64,000 nt of DNA, taken from contig JAKSZT010054565.1 of the NCBI GenBank assembly GCA_026826555.1, positions 4,292,692 through 4,356,691 on the forward strand, in the 5' to 3' direction. The stretch's first letter is position 1, and every line of letters starts with the position of its first letter. The DNA is from Tolypeutes matacus. Lineage: Eukaryota; Chordata; Mammalia; Cingulata; Chlamyphoridae. Shown piece by piece: positions 12,015 through 23,639 of this stretch. Position numbers and translations under genes: made by a program. The notes beneath the pieces are model-generated. The model worked only from the letters and a program-made list of their open reading frames with translations. It was not told where the DNA came from and did not search any database.

Positions 12015-12112
12015 CATGCATGTATTCATTGCTTTATTCAACAGGTATTTGTGGCATGACTCCTGGGTGTCAAGCACTGGGTGGCCAAGAGGATATTCAG
12101 AAAAGAGTCTAG
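12015..12112 (-). mobile_element. L2 3' tail, antisense
   Basis: 'tattcattgctttattcaac' then 'aggtatttgtgg' and 'gtgtcaagcactgggtggcc' match the reversed LINE-2 3' end. Confidence 0.6.
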
Positions 12113-12170
12113 TACTTTGCTTTCTTACAGAAATGCTCCTGTTTATTTGTCTTTTTTTCTTTTCTTTCTG

Positions 12171-12272
12171 TTTTTTTTTTTTTTTTTTTTTTTTTTAGGA
12201 GGTAACAGGGATTGAACCCAGGACCTCGTACATAGGGAGCAGGTGCTCAACCACTGAGCTATACCCGTTCCC
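12171..12272 (-). mobile_element. Xenarthran tRNA-derived SINE (DAS-like), antisense
   Basis: A T tract (12171-12196) precedes the reversed body. The complement of 12209-12218 gives the B box GGTTCAATCC, and that of 12246-12261 gives an A-box-like 'tagctcagtggttgag'. The body is only about 75 bases, the short form. Family name is from memory of Dasypus SINEs. Confidence 0.85.
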
Positions 12273-13182
12273 AGGGCTTTTCTTAATGCATAAGAACTCA
12301 GTCCTACTCAATGGAAAGTTTTCTTCCACTTGGCAGTTTTTGTTGAGCACCTTCTAGGGGCAGTGGAGAGAGGCAGTGGAGCCTTCAAGGAGGCTGTGGA
12401 CTAGGGGATCACATAGCACTCATCCCCCTTCCCTGAAGAGTTCAGGTCATCTTAGTTGGGAGTGGGTCCCTGGAAGCTCTCAGGACCAGCAGCAAAGCCA
12501 GTTTACGCCAGGGGTTTGCGAGAGGGCATGGGCAAGACGATGGGGTATTTACCGCTGAAGCCTCCCTTGGGTCGTCATTGTGAAAGTCTCACAAACCAGA
12601 GTTCACATCAAGAGATGCATAAATGGCTTTTGCAACACATTTGGGTACTTGCTGATGGCAGAAGCCAGGCCAGGCCCAAGAGCTCCTGCCTTGAAAGGCA
12701 ACTGTCTTTGGTGTAAGGTCTTTGTCTCTGGGGAAATTTCCATCTATACTGCCTCCCAACAAGAGCTTTGTGCCTTGTGCCTCCTGGGGCAGGGCACATG
12801 CCTTGTCCACTCCAGCAGGTTCTGAGAAGTGATGAGGGAGGTGGAGTCTAAACAGAGTCTAAATGACAAGACCTGAATAATGACAAATGATTCCCCAGGG
12901 CTATAAGGTACAGGTCATCCCTCTGCAATACCCTTGACACTTAGTTAGTCTAAAGGGGAAGCAAGAACTTACTGTGAAATTGTCCTGGAAGGAACCCTTA
13001 GGCTTCAGAAACACCTTGTCCTTCTGCCTAGAAAGGGAGTGTAAGGGGATCTGGAGAACTATTAGGACTCCTGGGGGTCAGAATGGATGGCCAGAGGGGG
13101 ATTCAAGCCTCCACGGGCAATTGTGCAATGTTCCAGGTCAAACATTTGAGAAGCTATGACTGACAGCCCACTGATTGCCCTC
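12273..13182. other. Unassigned intergenic stretch
   Basis: Unique-looking, medium GC sequence without exon signals or recognised repeats. Small frames on both strands around 12460-12825 overlap each other. Confidence 0.45.
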
Positions 13183-13593
13183 TGTTTTAGTTTTCTTGTT
13201 GCTCAAGCAGATACCTGGAAATGGATTGGCTTAACCAATGAAAATTTACTGGCTCACAGTTTTGAGGCTAGGAGAAGTCCAAATCAAGGCATCATCAACG
13301 AGATGATTTTTTCCTGAAGACTGGCATTCTGGGGCTGTCTGCTGATGATCCTTGGTCCTGTGATCCTCTGTCACATGGCAATGCACATGGCGGCCTCTGT
13401 CCTGGGTTCTGTTTACTCTCACCCTCTGGCTGTTCCATCCGGCTTTTGTGTCTTACTTCTACTCAGCTTACTTGTGCCATACCTTAACTGAAGGATCATC
13501 TTGAAGAGATCTTATTTACAATGGATCCATACCCACAGAAATGGATTAAGTTTTTGAACATATTTTCCTGGGGTTCATAATTTCAAACCACCA
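13183..13593 (-). mobile_element. MaLR-type solo LTR, antisense
   Basis: Begins TGTTTTAGTTTTCTTGTTGC and ends in ...ACCACCA, the reversed TG...CA ends of an LTR. Shares 'gtccaaatcaaggcatcatc' and 'acccacagaaatggattaag' with the copy at 4531. No clear flanking duplication. Confidence 0.75.
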
Positions 13594-13669
13594 AAGCTGC
13601 CTCCCCTATCTGTCCCCCCTACTGTCCCCTGCACAGTGGGCAGTCCAGGAGGGTCTAAGGGTCAAGGAT

Positions 13670-13900
13670 CTGGATTCAGAGAGAGACCACCTGTATTAGT
13701 CTTTCAGCTCTGCTTCTTACTCGCTGTATGTACAACTTCAAGTGTTATACCTAACCTTACTGTTTCCTCATTGTAATATGGGGGTGACAAAAAAGTACAT
13801 TTACCTCCTAGGGCCCTTGTGAGAATTGCTTGAGTTAATGACCATATAGCACTGTGGGCAATGCCTGGCACAGAGAAAGCCCCAAATGCATGCAAGCTCT
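13670..13900 (+). mobile_element. MIR SINE, sense
   Basis: 'ttcctcattgtaatatgggg' near 13766, 'gggcccttgtgagaattgct' near 13811 and 'caatgcctggcacagagaaa' near 13859 give the MIR order from core to 3' end. Confidence 0.8.
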
Positions 13901-14394
13901 CCTTGATCCATGACTATTGGTGCTCAAGCAGCTTCCCCTCTGGTCTGCAGGGCCCAGCTTCAGTCCTTTTAATAACCTTTGTTCTTCTCTGGAGCTGCAC
14001 CCATCTTTCAAGCATTGTGCCAATACGTTCACTCCCTGCTCCTCCTGGTCAACCTTCCTTACCCCCTCTACAAAGTAAATCCAAGCTCTGAAAAGTGACC
14101 TGCTAGGCCCTTCTTCATTGGGTTCCATCTAATCTTCCCAAAATTAGTGCTACCAACTCCATCTCAAACCCAGTGCTTCAATTAATCTTATCCCTGTCCA
14201 TCCATCCATTCTTTCATCCATTCATTTATTTGTTCTAACATGAGCACCCACATTCTTTTAGTCTGATCCCCAAATAGGCCTTAGAATGCATTCACCTCCA
14301 CTGAAGCTCACCTTCTCAGGTAGGGCTTTCTACCTCCTGGCTGCACCTTCGAGACCCCACCTGAGGCCCCCATTCCTGGGCTTCAGGTGCTCAG

Positions 14395-14560
14395 ACTTGG
14401 GAATTAGTCTCAGCTACTAGACATCTTAAGAACCTTGGTTTCCTCATCTAGATAGTGGAGAAGATCTACATTGCCCTCTACTGTGTGATTTAATGGGGCA
14501 TGTAAAAGACTTAGTATGGGTTTCTGCACTCAGCAGGTGCTCAAAGAAAGGGAATTATGA
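14395..14560 (+). mobile_element. MIR SINE, sense
   Basis: 'tttcctcatctagatagtgg' near 14439 and 'tctgcactcagcaggtgctc' near 14522 mark a diverged MIR. Confidence 0.6.
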
Positions 14561-14853
14561 CATTGCTTCCTCAAAGTTCCAGGTCTTGGGCATCTTTCTG
14601 AGTGTCAATGGCACTTACTTTGACAGTCAGGACCAGCCATCTTTCCTCGTTGCCTCACTACTTTGGGTTAATCTTGCCTAGCTTAATGTATGCTGAGCAT
14701 ACAGTATGTGCCCAAGAAACATTTAGTTTGGGGATAACAAAGAGATTTGACAGCATCTTTTAACTCTGACCAATTGTGAATGGCTGCCTAGGGAGCAGGG
14801 TTAACGAGGAGTCCAAGGTTTTCTGAACTCAGTCATAAAGAAATTACATGATC

Positions 14854-14963
14854 AAAAAGTGATGTGTCAGGGAGTGGATGTAGCTCAGTGGTTGAGTGCC
14901 TGCTTCCCATGTCCGAGGTCCTGGGTTCAATTCCTGGTGCCTCCTAAAAAAAAAGTGATGTGT
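14854..14963 (+). mobile_element. Xenarthran DAS-like SINE with target-site duplication
   Basis: Body from about 14868 with an A box near 14881-14896 (tagctcagtggttgag) and B box 14924-14934 (ggttcaattcc), then A9. It is bracketed by a 14-base direct repeat, AAAAAGTGATGTGT (14854-14867 and 14950-14963; the A's overlap the tail). The intact duplication shows L1-type retroposition and a fairly young insertion. Confidence 0.9.
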
Positions 14964-15284
14964 GCCCCAATGAGGATGGATGAGGGAAGGGAGACAAGAT
15001 AACCAGCTCCACGAACAAGGAAAATATGAGGAAGGCCAAGAAAAGCCATTGTCCATTCATCCATTCAAGTGCTGAAATACAATTTTGATGGACCAGAAGA
15101 TAACTTTTCCTTCTCCATTAACAAGACTAATATAAATGATCATTTTATCTGGCAGATAAAAATAATTGTATCTGAACTGTTCATTGAAGAATGTGGTCAC
15201 CACTTTCTGAAAAAGTCTTGCAGGAGTATGTACTTAAAATTTAAAATGCTGTCTGCTTATAATCGGATCTTTCATGGTGTTGTT

Positions 15285-15420
15285 TAGTCTCAAGTTTTAT
15301 TGAGTGTCTGCTGTGTGCCAGGCACTGTGCTAGGTGCTGGGGAGAAGTGGCTGGAGGAGACACAGCCTCTGCCGCCCCCAGGAGCTCACAGGCCCTTGAA
15401 GAGTAAAATCAGAGAAGCAA
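15285..15420 (-). mobile_element. L2 3' end, antisense
   Basis: 'tattgagtgtctgctgtgtg' then 'ccaggcactgtgctaggtgc' near 15318, and 'caggagctcacaggcccttg' near 15380, match the reversed LINE-2 3' end. Confidence 0.7.
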
Positions 15421-15597
15421 TAATGATGCAGCATTTCACTCGTGTGTTCCAATACCTAAGTATAGGCATTTGAGCCCAGCCACCAGTCTGTGTCTTCTCC
15501 TTGTGGGCTCTAAACTTTGAAACAGACACACCGATGAGACATGTATTAAAAAGGCCTACAGGTATCAGACAATAAAATCCACAATGGTAGTATGGCG

Positions 15598-15790
15598 GAG
15601 ATCAGCAAACTACTGCCTGTGGGCCAAGTCGGGGCCAGCCACCTATTTTTGAAATAAAGATTTATTGGAACACAGTCGCACCTTTCACTTACATGTTGTC
15701 CATACCCCATTTGTTTTTGCAGCAGAGACCAAGTGGCCTATAATATTTAGTATCTGATCCTTTACTGAAAAGTTTGCCAAACCCTGATCT
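15598..15790. mobile_element. hAT-like nonautonomous DNA transposon relic, copy 1
   Basis: Opens with 'gatcagcaaactactgcctg' and closes with 'gtttgccaaaccctgatct', which are inverted ends of the family whose ends read cagggGTCAGCAAACT. 'aaataaagatttattggaac' lies inside. This copy runs opposite to the three others in the window. I do not assert the MER subfamily. Confidence 0.75.
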
Positions 15791-16204
15791 AAGATGTTGA
15801 AGAACTAAACAGGCTGATTCTGCCGTATTGGATCCTACCTATCAGGTAGTCCAGAGGAACGAAGCTGCCAGGGGAGAGGTGGCCCTCAGGATATCCGTGT
15901 CCAGGGAATGGCAGAGGCGGGCTCAGTAAACATGGCTTAGGGTGAAAATGTTGCATTCAGCTCATTGGAGGTCAGGTTAAGAATAAATTAGAAAGGCAGG
16001 AGAGCAAATAGGATATAATTAAGTATGTTCCTTTATATGTCAGTGGTGTTTTGGTTAAATCACATCACTGTTGGGGATCCAGAACCTTGGAGCACCAGAT
16101 TAATTGGAAAAAAAAAATTTCTTCTTGGTGGTATGGACGTACTTATATGTATGCACACATCCATAAATGATTGATCACACATGTGTCATCCAGGGCTGTT
16201 CCAC
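15791..16204. other. Unassigned intergenic stretch
   Basis: No gene, RNA or clear repeat seen. Confidence 0.45.
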
Positions 16205-16400
16205 ATGAGATGTATGTATGTATGTATGTGTGTGTATGTGTGTGTGTGTATACATGCATAGATATCAGTATATTTAAAATGATATCTCTATTTGAGCATG
16301 TACAAATATATTAAGTATATATATAAAGAGATACTGAAACTATACATATACATGGGTATATATGCATATGTGCATCTATTATGTGTGTGTCTAATCACAC
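16205..16400. repeat. Degenerate (ATGT)n/(TG)n/(TA)n low-complexity tract
   Basis: ATGT units at 16211-16230 pass into TG repeats to about 16250, then irregular TA- and ATAC-rich sequence to 16400. Confidence 0.85.
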
Positions 16401-16634
16401 TACCCTTTGATTCAAGACTCTCAGAAGTTGTGGTCCTTTTCTACAGCTTCAGTCCGTCTGTCTTGAGTCAAGTGTGGAAGCTGAAAAGGCACCCATAGAG
16501 CACCTGGAGGGGACAGCACAAGACTGAGAATCCAGGGAAACTACAATAGGGTGAAGGGGTTCTATACCTGGGGTACCACGCTGAGAGATTGTACAGAGGA
16601 AAGTGTCAGGTGTTTCCAGGACCAGCACACTTCT

Positions 16635-16825
16635 TACAGTGCACACTGATGTTAAATACACACACAGTCCTTCGAGAGCAGCCTCTGGAGTCCTCTGCTC
16701 AGACTCGGGCACTGCTTGCTGGCTGCGTGACTGTGGGCAAATTACTTAACCTCTCTGTGCCCCGGCAGCCTCATTCATGGCTGAGTGGGGATGTCAGCAG
16801 TAGGAAACACAAGTAAGGCATTTGG
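16635..16825 (+). mobile_element. MIR SINE, sense
   Basis: 'gctgcgtgactgtgggcaaa' near 16722 and 'ttacttaacctctctgtgcc' near 16742 are the MIR core almost unchanged. The 5' part near 16660-16710 is diverged. Confidence 0.85.
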
Positions 16826-17324
16826 AGCTATGTACTTGTGTAAATTCTAATCATTTGTCTTTTGTAAATTCCAATAATTTATTTGTTGTTATTATGTTGT
16901 TCTGCCTTAATTTTAGTCCTGGGTCAGAGTAGCCCGTTCTAGAGAAAAAGATTGTTCATGGAGCAAGGAGAACAAACATGGAACAGGGAGGTGAGGGGAG
17001 ATCAAAAGCAACCCATGCCTCTTCACCAGCTGTGCCCTGGGACTGTAGTGACACCTCCCCTCCCGACCACCATGGGGCATGGTTTTGTCATAACTACTCC
17101 AAGTCCACATAATAGCAGAACTCAATCATTCTCTTCATGTCTTCATGTACTCTTTGACTCCCACCCTCCCCAGTCCATTTCCCTGGCTCTCTCTGTAGGC
17201 AATTAGAATTTACAGTCACATTGATTCCCTTCCGGGCCATTTGCGCCTCTTCCGCATACTTGTGTATCCTTCCATCTTGTTGAACCACCCTTGCCATGGA
17301 GATCAATGCAGCTCTGTTTAAAAA

Positions 17325-17547
17325 GGGATCAGCAAACATTTTCTGTAAAGGGCCAGAGAGTAAAAAGTTTTGGTCTTGTGAGCCATGCAGTCTTTGTCAC
17401 CATGATCAGACACTGTCATTGCATCGTGAAAGCAGCCAAAAACAATATGTGAATGAATGGGCATGGCAGTCTTCCAATAAAACTTTATTTATGCCCAACT
17501 GGCAGCAAACCAGATTTGGCCTGCCAGCCCTAGTTAGCTGACTCCTT
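17325..17547. mobile_element. hAT-like nonautonomous DNA transposon relic, copy 2
   Basis: 'gggatcagcaaacattttct' at the left end, 'gtaaagggccagagag', 'ccaataaaactttatttatg' near 17475, and 'ttagctgactcc' at the right end. Near full length. Confidence 0.85.
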
Positions 17548-17559
17548 TACTTCACCCAA

Positions 17560-17860
17560 TTTAGCTGCTGTGTAATATTCCACTCTTTGACTATACCAAG
17601 AATTTTTTTACACCATCACCCCATTGCCCTATGGACATTAAATATCCTGTTGTCCTTCCCCACTATTACAAGCACCAGTGTAATGCATGCCATCATACCA
17701 GTCTTCCCATGTACTTGCAAGAGAGTTTCTCAAAGTCAAATTCCCTCAAGGAAATTGCTGGGTTAGAGTGTCAGCATATTTTCAATTCAATACCTAGAGC
17801 CAGATTGCTCTCTGAAACAGTACCAATTTAACACCTTGCCCCAGGTAAGAAAGTACCTGT
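17560..17860 (-). mobile_element. Old L1-like fragment, antisense
   Basis: 'gctgctgtgtaatattccac' near 17563, 'atggacattaaatatcctgt' near 17631 and 'ggaaattgctgggttagagt' near 17750 follow the antisense L1 order, strongly diverged. Confidence 0.55.
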
Positions 17861-18529
17861 TTTCCCTTTAGTCTATAGCCATTATGTGAGGGACCCCTTG
17901 GCCTGGTCACACCAGAAGAGAGAAATGCCTGCTAGACTCCCTGCCTCCCTGCGCCCAGCAGTGGGGAGAGGGGCTTCGTTTTGCAGGTCAGGACTGAGGA
18001 ACGGGCCAGGATTGGCTGCCGGTGTTAAGTCACCAACAGATGAACTTTAGTTTCATCACATCTCATTAGGCTTAATGCACAAAACAGCTTGCACTTTATC
18101 TTACAAAAAAAGAAAAAAAGAGAAAAGAAATCCATGAACCACTTGCCTTTGACGCAGATGACCCCAGAAATGATTTTGCAATGTAGGAAATCAATGCCCT
18201 GGTCTTATAACATAACTTTCAAAGGTGTGATCACCAGAAGAGATGGTTCTTCCATAAAGATTTTTGTACTTCTGTGGGTGGATAATGATTCAGGAGTCAA
18301 AGCCTCTTCACTTTAGATAGATACCCTGGGTGGTTGTTTATTTCTTACAGCCCCTGCCCAACCAAGCCTGGTGCAGTGGGAGTTCCTGCCAGGCTGGGGA
18401 TGCCCAGGTGTGTTCTTAAAGAAGACAATGGGCATGAGAATGGGGGAGACCCTCTTGGGAAAGGGCAAGTTGTTTGGAGACAAAGATGATTGCTACCTAA
18501 GAGTTGAAAAATCTGTCTTTCTATTCCTA
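17861..18529. other. Unassigned intergenic stretch
   Basis: An A-rich patch at 18104-18130; otherwise unique-looking. 17990-18260 has no repeat landmarks and could be a weakly conserved element. Confidence 0.4.
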
Positions 18530-19130
18530 GCCATTCATTCAGTGAACAATATTTATTAAGCATTTACTGTGTACCATATTGTTCCATATACTTATAATAC
18601 ATAATTTGACACAAGAGATGAAGATTCCTATTTTCATAGAGCTTACATCATAGTGAGGGGCAGACAAAAGACAATAAGCATGGTAAATAAGTAAATGACA
18701 TTCAGTCATTTATTTTTCTGCACATCGACTACGTGTCTGGAGCTGAGGTTTCTGTAAAATGGTACCTAACCTCAAGAGGTGGACTCTTTGAAAGATGTAA
18801 CAGAAGCACAATGCAATACAATGTGATAATTAATTATTCCCAATGGTAGCACCAAGGGTTGGGATCAATTCTGTTCCAGTGAGTTGGAGAAGACCTTCTG
18901 GGCTCTAAGGCCCTTGGGTTGGTGTCTTGAAAAACAAGTAGGATCTTTCAGAGTTCAGGGAAATGGGGGAGGTCATTCAGGGTAGGGGAAATTGCATGTG
19001 GCAGTAGGTGGCAGTTGGACTGTCAAGCCCTGAGGAACAGAAGAAGGTGAGGGATGGGCTCATGTCTGAAAGCCATCTAAAATCCTTCAATGATTGTTGG
19101 TAGTGAATGACATCTATTCTGAAATGTTTC
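18530..19130 (-). mobile_element. L2 copies, antisense
   Basis: 'cattcattcagtgaacaata' near 18532 then 'tttattaagcatttactgtg' is the reversed 3' end. 'ggggcagacaaaagacaata' near 18657 and 'gaccttctgggctct' near 18891 continue upstream. A second 'cattcagtcatttatttttctgc' near 18700 suggests either two copies or an internal duplication. Confidence 0.65.
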
Positions 19131-19764
19131 CAAACTAAAGGGGACTTATTTAAGGGAGAGACCTAGACCTTTAGGCTAGCAGGTTGCCAGGCATGCAGCA
19201 AACACTCAGTAGAAATCTATCAAATATGAGTAAATGAGGGCCCAGGATGCAGAAAGATGAGAAATCCAACACAAGTCACAATCATTCCATTTCCCAAAGG
19301 GATGGTCACTTTTATCAAATAAAACTGTGTTTGGAGAGCCTGTCAAAGAGATAAGTTGGATTTGCAGTTATCCTGAAGGCAGAATTCCAACATCCCTTAA
19401 TGCAACGTGCTTCTCCCTGTTGGAGAGGGTATCTAAGGCAAATAAAAGGGCAGGGAGCAAGGGGTTCAGGGACAAACACTCTTTGCATTAGTAACATAGT
19501 CCCTGGGAGAGCTCTGGACCATGTCTCCATGAGACCAAAATCACCGTTTACTTGAGCCCATTCTGGGGCCAGGACTGGATGCAGAGTGTGCAGGTTGCCC
19601 CTCTGGCTGTTTAGCTATACATTTCTACCCTTTACTCTGATTTAAGACAGGCTCGGTCCTTCTCTTTGGGACAATCTCTGAGGACTACAGCTGAGACACT
19701 CCTTTCAGGCCTTCTGTTACCAGGTGTGGGGCTGGGGCCAAGGCTTCCTTTGGTAAGCCCAGCA
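19131..19764. other. Unassigned intergenic stretch
   Basis: 'ccaggcatgcagcaaacact' near 19188 may be a scrap of L2 or MIR. Otherwise nothing recognised. Confidence 0.4.
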
Positions 19765-19870
19765 TTTTCACTGGGGAAATGAGGATTATGTGCTATTTGC
19801 GTCCTGAGGGGTTGTGAAGATGAAATGAGACAACATGTGAGAAGTGCAGAGGGCAGTGTCTGGCTAGCTG
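19765..19870 (+). mobile_element. MIR 3' portion, sense
   Basis: 'cactggggaaatgaggatta' near 19770, 'gaggggttgtgaagatgaaa' near 19806 and 'gcagagggcagtgtctggct' near 19845. Confidence 0.65.
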
Positions 19871-20189
19871 GAGTTCAGTCTACAGGTAGCGACTCTTCTT
19901 TCTCCTTGGCTGTCCACTGCCCATGCAGATGTTCTGGCTTGGACCTGGGTAGGGCTGGTTTAGCTGTTTTGGCCAATTTAGTGTCTCAAGCACGGGGTCA
20001 CTCATCCAGAAGCCTGATTACCACACATTTAAGACAAAGGAAGACAACTTGCTGTTTTTGCATAACAAACTAGCACACCCTATCAACGGCATTTATGTAG
20101 CTCTCGTGTCAGTGGGTTGGATGCAGTTCAGTCCATCTAGACTGTGCTCAGGTGGGTGGCTCTGTTTTAAGTGTCTCTATCTTCCTCCT
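19871..20189. other. Unassigned intergenic stretch
   Basis: No gene or confident repeat assignment. Confidence 0.4.
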
Positions 20190-20365
20190 GAGACAAAGCC
20201 CTTGTTCTGACAGAGGTCCCATTCTAGAAGGCAAAACAGACAATAAACAAGTAAAACATTAAACAAAGACAGGTAGGTTGGTGATCCTTACAAAACAAAG
20301 CAGGGTCTAGTGATAGAGTATCTGGTGTGTGGGGCAACTTTAACTAATGAGGAAGCATCTGGCCA
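20190..20365 (-). mobile_element. L2 fragment, antisense
   Basis: 'aggtcccattctagaaggca' near 20213 and 'acagacaataaacaagtaaa' near 20236 match the reversed LINE-2 3' region. Confidence 0.65.
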
Positions 20366-21335
20366 ACCACATCATCAACGATACTGAGCACCAGACGTGA
20401 CTGGTCTGGCGGCCACATCCCCAAAGACTCCAATGACATTTCACTCTCAGCTCAAATGACTGTCCTTCCCACCCCTTCCTCTCTGCTTATACCTCAACTG
20501 AAAGGAGGTAGAGAAAATTAAACTCCATGCATAGCCTTTCTCTTTTGAAGAATGGGAGTCAAGACTTTAGAAAGCCTACAGGCTAGGGTATATGCTTTTT
20601 TGGTTTTGTTGGTAAGAATATTGAGTGCCATGTCATTCTATTTTAGACATCTTCTCATCTAATAGCAATTATGATAGCAAACTGGCTTTGATGACTGTGT
20701 TGTGTCACACAATAACAACAACTATGGCTGTTTGATATCAGACCATGGTAAACAACTGAATTCTAATGCCAGGACTATTATTATTTTAGCCAAACATTTT
20801 CCAAACTATAGAATTGCCTAATAATATAATCGCACTAAGATATGAAGTCATCAAAAAGAGAAACTGATTGGAGTTGCTATATTTGGATGTTCAAATATCC
20901 AAGTATCTGGTATCTTGGGAAATTTAATGATGTATTTGGCAATATTGAATTTTCACCTGAACACTTGGCACTGTGTAGACCTAGCCACAGGCTCCCTTCC
21001 TTTGCTCCAGCAGGAATCTGAAATTCTCTTATTCAAGTCAAGGACATGAAGATATGGGTCTGTGACTTACATCAGACATCTCTCCAAGGGAGGGAGGGAG
21101 GACCAAGAGAGGACCTGGGCATCTGGCATGGTTGGATTCTGCATTTTTTCCTGATAGGCAGTTCAGCACTGTAGAGCTGAGGCTTTGGTGCACTTGAACA
21201 TCATCGGAAAGTTTCCATCATTATATTTACTAAGATCATACAAAGGCTTTGAACTCAAGAGAATTTCCTCCAATTCTATTATTTATCTATGCTTCTTCCT
21301 TTTTTTTCTAGTGACCTTGAAGCTGCATGACATCC
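20366..21335. other. AT-rich intergenic stretch
   Basis: Mostly repeat-poor. 20570-20960 is AT-rich with scattered homeodomain-like cores but lacks a dense cluster. No coding evidence. Confidence 0.4.
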
Positions 21336-21530
21336 CTCTCCCCCCCCCACCCCACCCCCACCACTCACAACACACATTATCTCTGACTCTGGATAGTCAC
21401 ATCGGAGAGGAGGGAAAAACAGGCCTTTTGGGCTATTCGATAAAGGACTTTTGGGCTACTCGATAAAGGACAGGGACATCCAACACACACACACACACAT
21501 ACACACATATACACACACACACACCTTATT
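21336..21530. repeat. C-rich tract, 23-bp duplication and (CA)n microsatellite
   Basis: A C-rich patch (about 21340-21365) is followed by two copies of cttttgggctattcgataaagga (21425-21447 and 21448-21470, one mismatch) and a CA array with TA interruptions (about 21483-21523). Confidence 0.9.
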
Positions 21531-21889
21531 GTTTAGAGGATTTAAGAAGCACCTGAGAGTTTGGTTCCTGTTCTGATGGAAAGACTCAGTAGTATGGAAC
21601 CAGCCATCTCATTTTTGAGTTCTCAGGAAATTCTGGTCAAAACCCAATGGTAACTTTTTTTTTTTTAATGAGGTAGAATTCTCATTCTGCATAACTGTCT
21701 AGTGAGGAATTTACAGGGAGAATTGACTCTTTGTCTCTACAAAGCCATGCAGGAAAACGTCTAAGTGATAATTGTATGCACAGTTCAAAATATTTTAAAT
21801 GAACTTGTTCTTACAAGGAAATAAGTTATGAAGTTAACTTTTGTATGTGTGTGAATAATTAAACTATTGTCACCACTTTAAATTATCAT

Positions 21890-22160
21890 CCATTGTTAAC
21901 TTACATCATTAAATCTTACCTCTTTGCTAAAGAATAATGGAAAAAATGCACTTAATTAACAGTTATTGCAAGCTCCAGGCCATTGATAACGAAGTCTGGA
22001 TTTGAATTTCACAAGTGTGTTTTGTACTTCCCTCCCGGTTGCAGTGCTGGGAAGTGGAGCCCTGCATGGCATCTGCAACGCAGCAGGGGCTTCTGCATCT
22101 GGACCAACTCTCCCTGAAAACTGTGATCTTCCTGAATCCCACAGTCCCATCCGGATTCTG
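21890..22160. promoter_or_regulatory. Candidate conserved noncoding element
   Basis: Repeat-free. 'cacttaattaacagttattg' near 21950 contains TTAATTAA, and 'aggccattgataac' follows. Marks the left edge of the repeat-free block that extends to about 27 kb. Confidence 0.35.
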
Positions 22161-22369
22161 TCCTGGTGGAAAGGCGTGAGCTGCCGCCCTAGCCTGAGCC
22201 TTTGTTCTCCTGGTGGAATTTACGAATCGGCCTTGGCCGCTGCCATCTCGGAGAATAAGCTCCTCCCCCAGCCTTCCTGTGTGCACAACGTTTTAGCAAT
22301 TTATTTGACCATTCTTTTTGGTTAAGGAGTGGGTGGCTGGGTCAGAGGAAAGGGGGTTCGGGTGGGTTT

Positions 22370-22780
22370 CTCAACAGATCCCCGAGGAAAAAGATGACTC
22401 GTGTTAATTTCCTGGTTGTTTCGATTAAGGTCGCGCTATAGATATGTATTTTTTTCTGGATATTGTTAAAGAGGCTTGCCAGGCCTGTAAGGAATGCGCG
22501 GCATTCTTCAGATGAAATAAGGCCAATCAGTGGAATAATGAGGAAAGTAATATCTCCCCAGAGAGGCTGATGGGGTTTTCATCAAATCAGCCAACCTTTT
22601 CCCGTCACTTACACGACCATGCTCTCCAGGCAGGCCCATCCGCCTGCCTCCTTTTCTCCCCGCCCGCCCCCCACTTTGTCAAAACTCCCTTGTGGTTATT
22701 ACTGATAACCAAATACGCAGGGACCCAGGAAATTTATGTGCCTTGGATACCTCCTCTTTTAGAAAAATAATTATTAACTC
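22370..22780. promoter_or_regulatory. Candidate conserved noncoding element
   Basis: Repeat-free with retained CpGs in AT-rich surroundings. A TEAD-like GGAATG (22491-22496), a CCAAT box (22523-22527) and 'tcgattaaggtcgcgc' near 22421 are visible. The unusual CpG retention suggests constraint, which is not tested here. Confidence 0.4.
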
Positions 22781-23639
22781 TTATTTTCCTTTCTTTATGG
22801 CTTAACTGCACCCTCAAATCTTGGCGTGGCTTCCAAAACCAGAGATTAGAGAGCTATGGCGGGCTTGCTCGCTCCCAGCCTCCACCACCTGTATTGGAGC
22901 CTCGACAGGCAGTCTCCTGCTGTCCACCCAGATTTCAAGAGTGAGGTGGGCCAAGAGAGGGACGAGACCACAGAATGGTGGTCCAAGGGTGGTACCGGTG
23001 TGCCTCAGCCCATTTCCTTGCTTCAGCCCTTTCAACAACGGTGCTTGGAAATCAGTTGGCTAAATAGCCTTCTTCACCTTGCAGTTTAGCAATAGAGCAT
23101 GCCCCCAAAACAGGGGGGATTAGATGGGTTGGTCTGAGTTAGGTGCTGTCAAACACCTGGTTGTGTCAGCCTGTGAGCTGGGGCCATCCTGTCTGTAGCT
23201 GGTTGACCTTTTGCACTGCAGGATGCCACTTGAGCTCCTCTGAGCTCTTCTCTCGATGGGCAGGGCTTCCCCAACGGTCCCAAGGGAGGGATGTCAGCAT
23301 GCAAACAGAGGCTAGTGGCTTTGCTATAGACACTGGGTAGTGACTTTGCCGTGGTCGCCTTCACGGCACCCATCGTCCCTTGGCTGGGAGACACGTGAGG
23401 ACTTCTACAGACATCGCCAGCAGACGACAGGGTACAGAGGTGTCATCCTTCTTGGGGGAAATCCGCATTGCTTCTGGAAGCCCAGAGACGCAAGGCAGGA
23501 GGACTCCCTGACAGGCTTCCAACCCATTAGCCTCATTCACCAAACTCAGCCCCTCCATTTCCCTGGAGCTTTGCACTTCCTCCACTAGGGGTGGGGTGAG
23601 GGCCACAAAAGAAGCCAAAAAAAATCACATGGGCATGTA
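22781..23639. other. Unassigned, gene-poor stretch
   Basis: Medium to high GC. Open frames of up to 85 aa occur on both strands without recognisable domains. No repeat family assigned. Confidence 0.4.

Noticed and set aside
11450..12112. 220-aa plus-strand frame in GC-rich DNA
   Set aside because: It runs into an L2 tail, has no domain and overlaps frames on the other strand. The acceptor-like 'ctgtccccgcag' alone does not make an exon.
12171..12272. Possible tRNA gene from A and B boxes
   Set aside because: The body cannot fold as a full tRNA cloverleaf by eye, ends in a poly-A (T here) tail, and similar copies occur elsewhere; it is a SINE.
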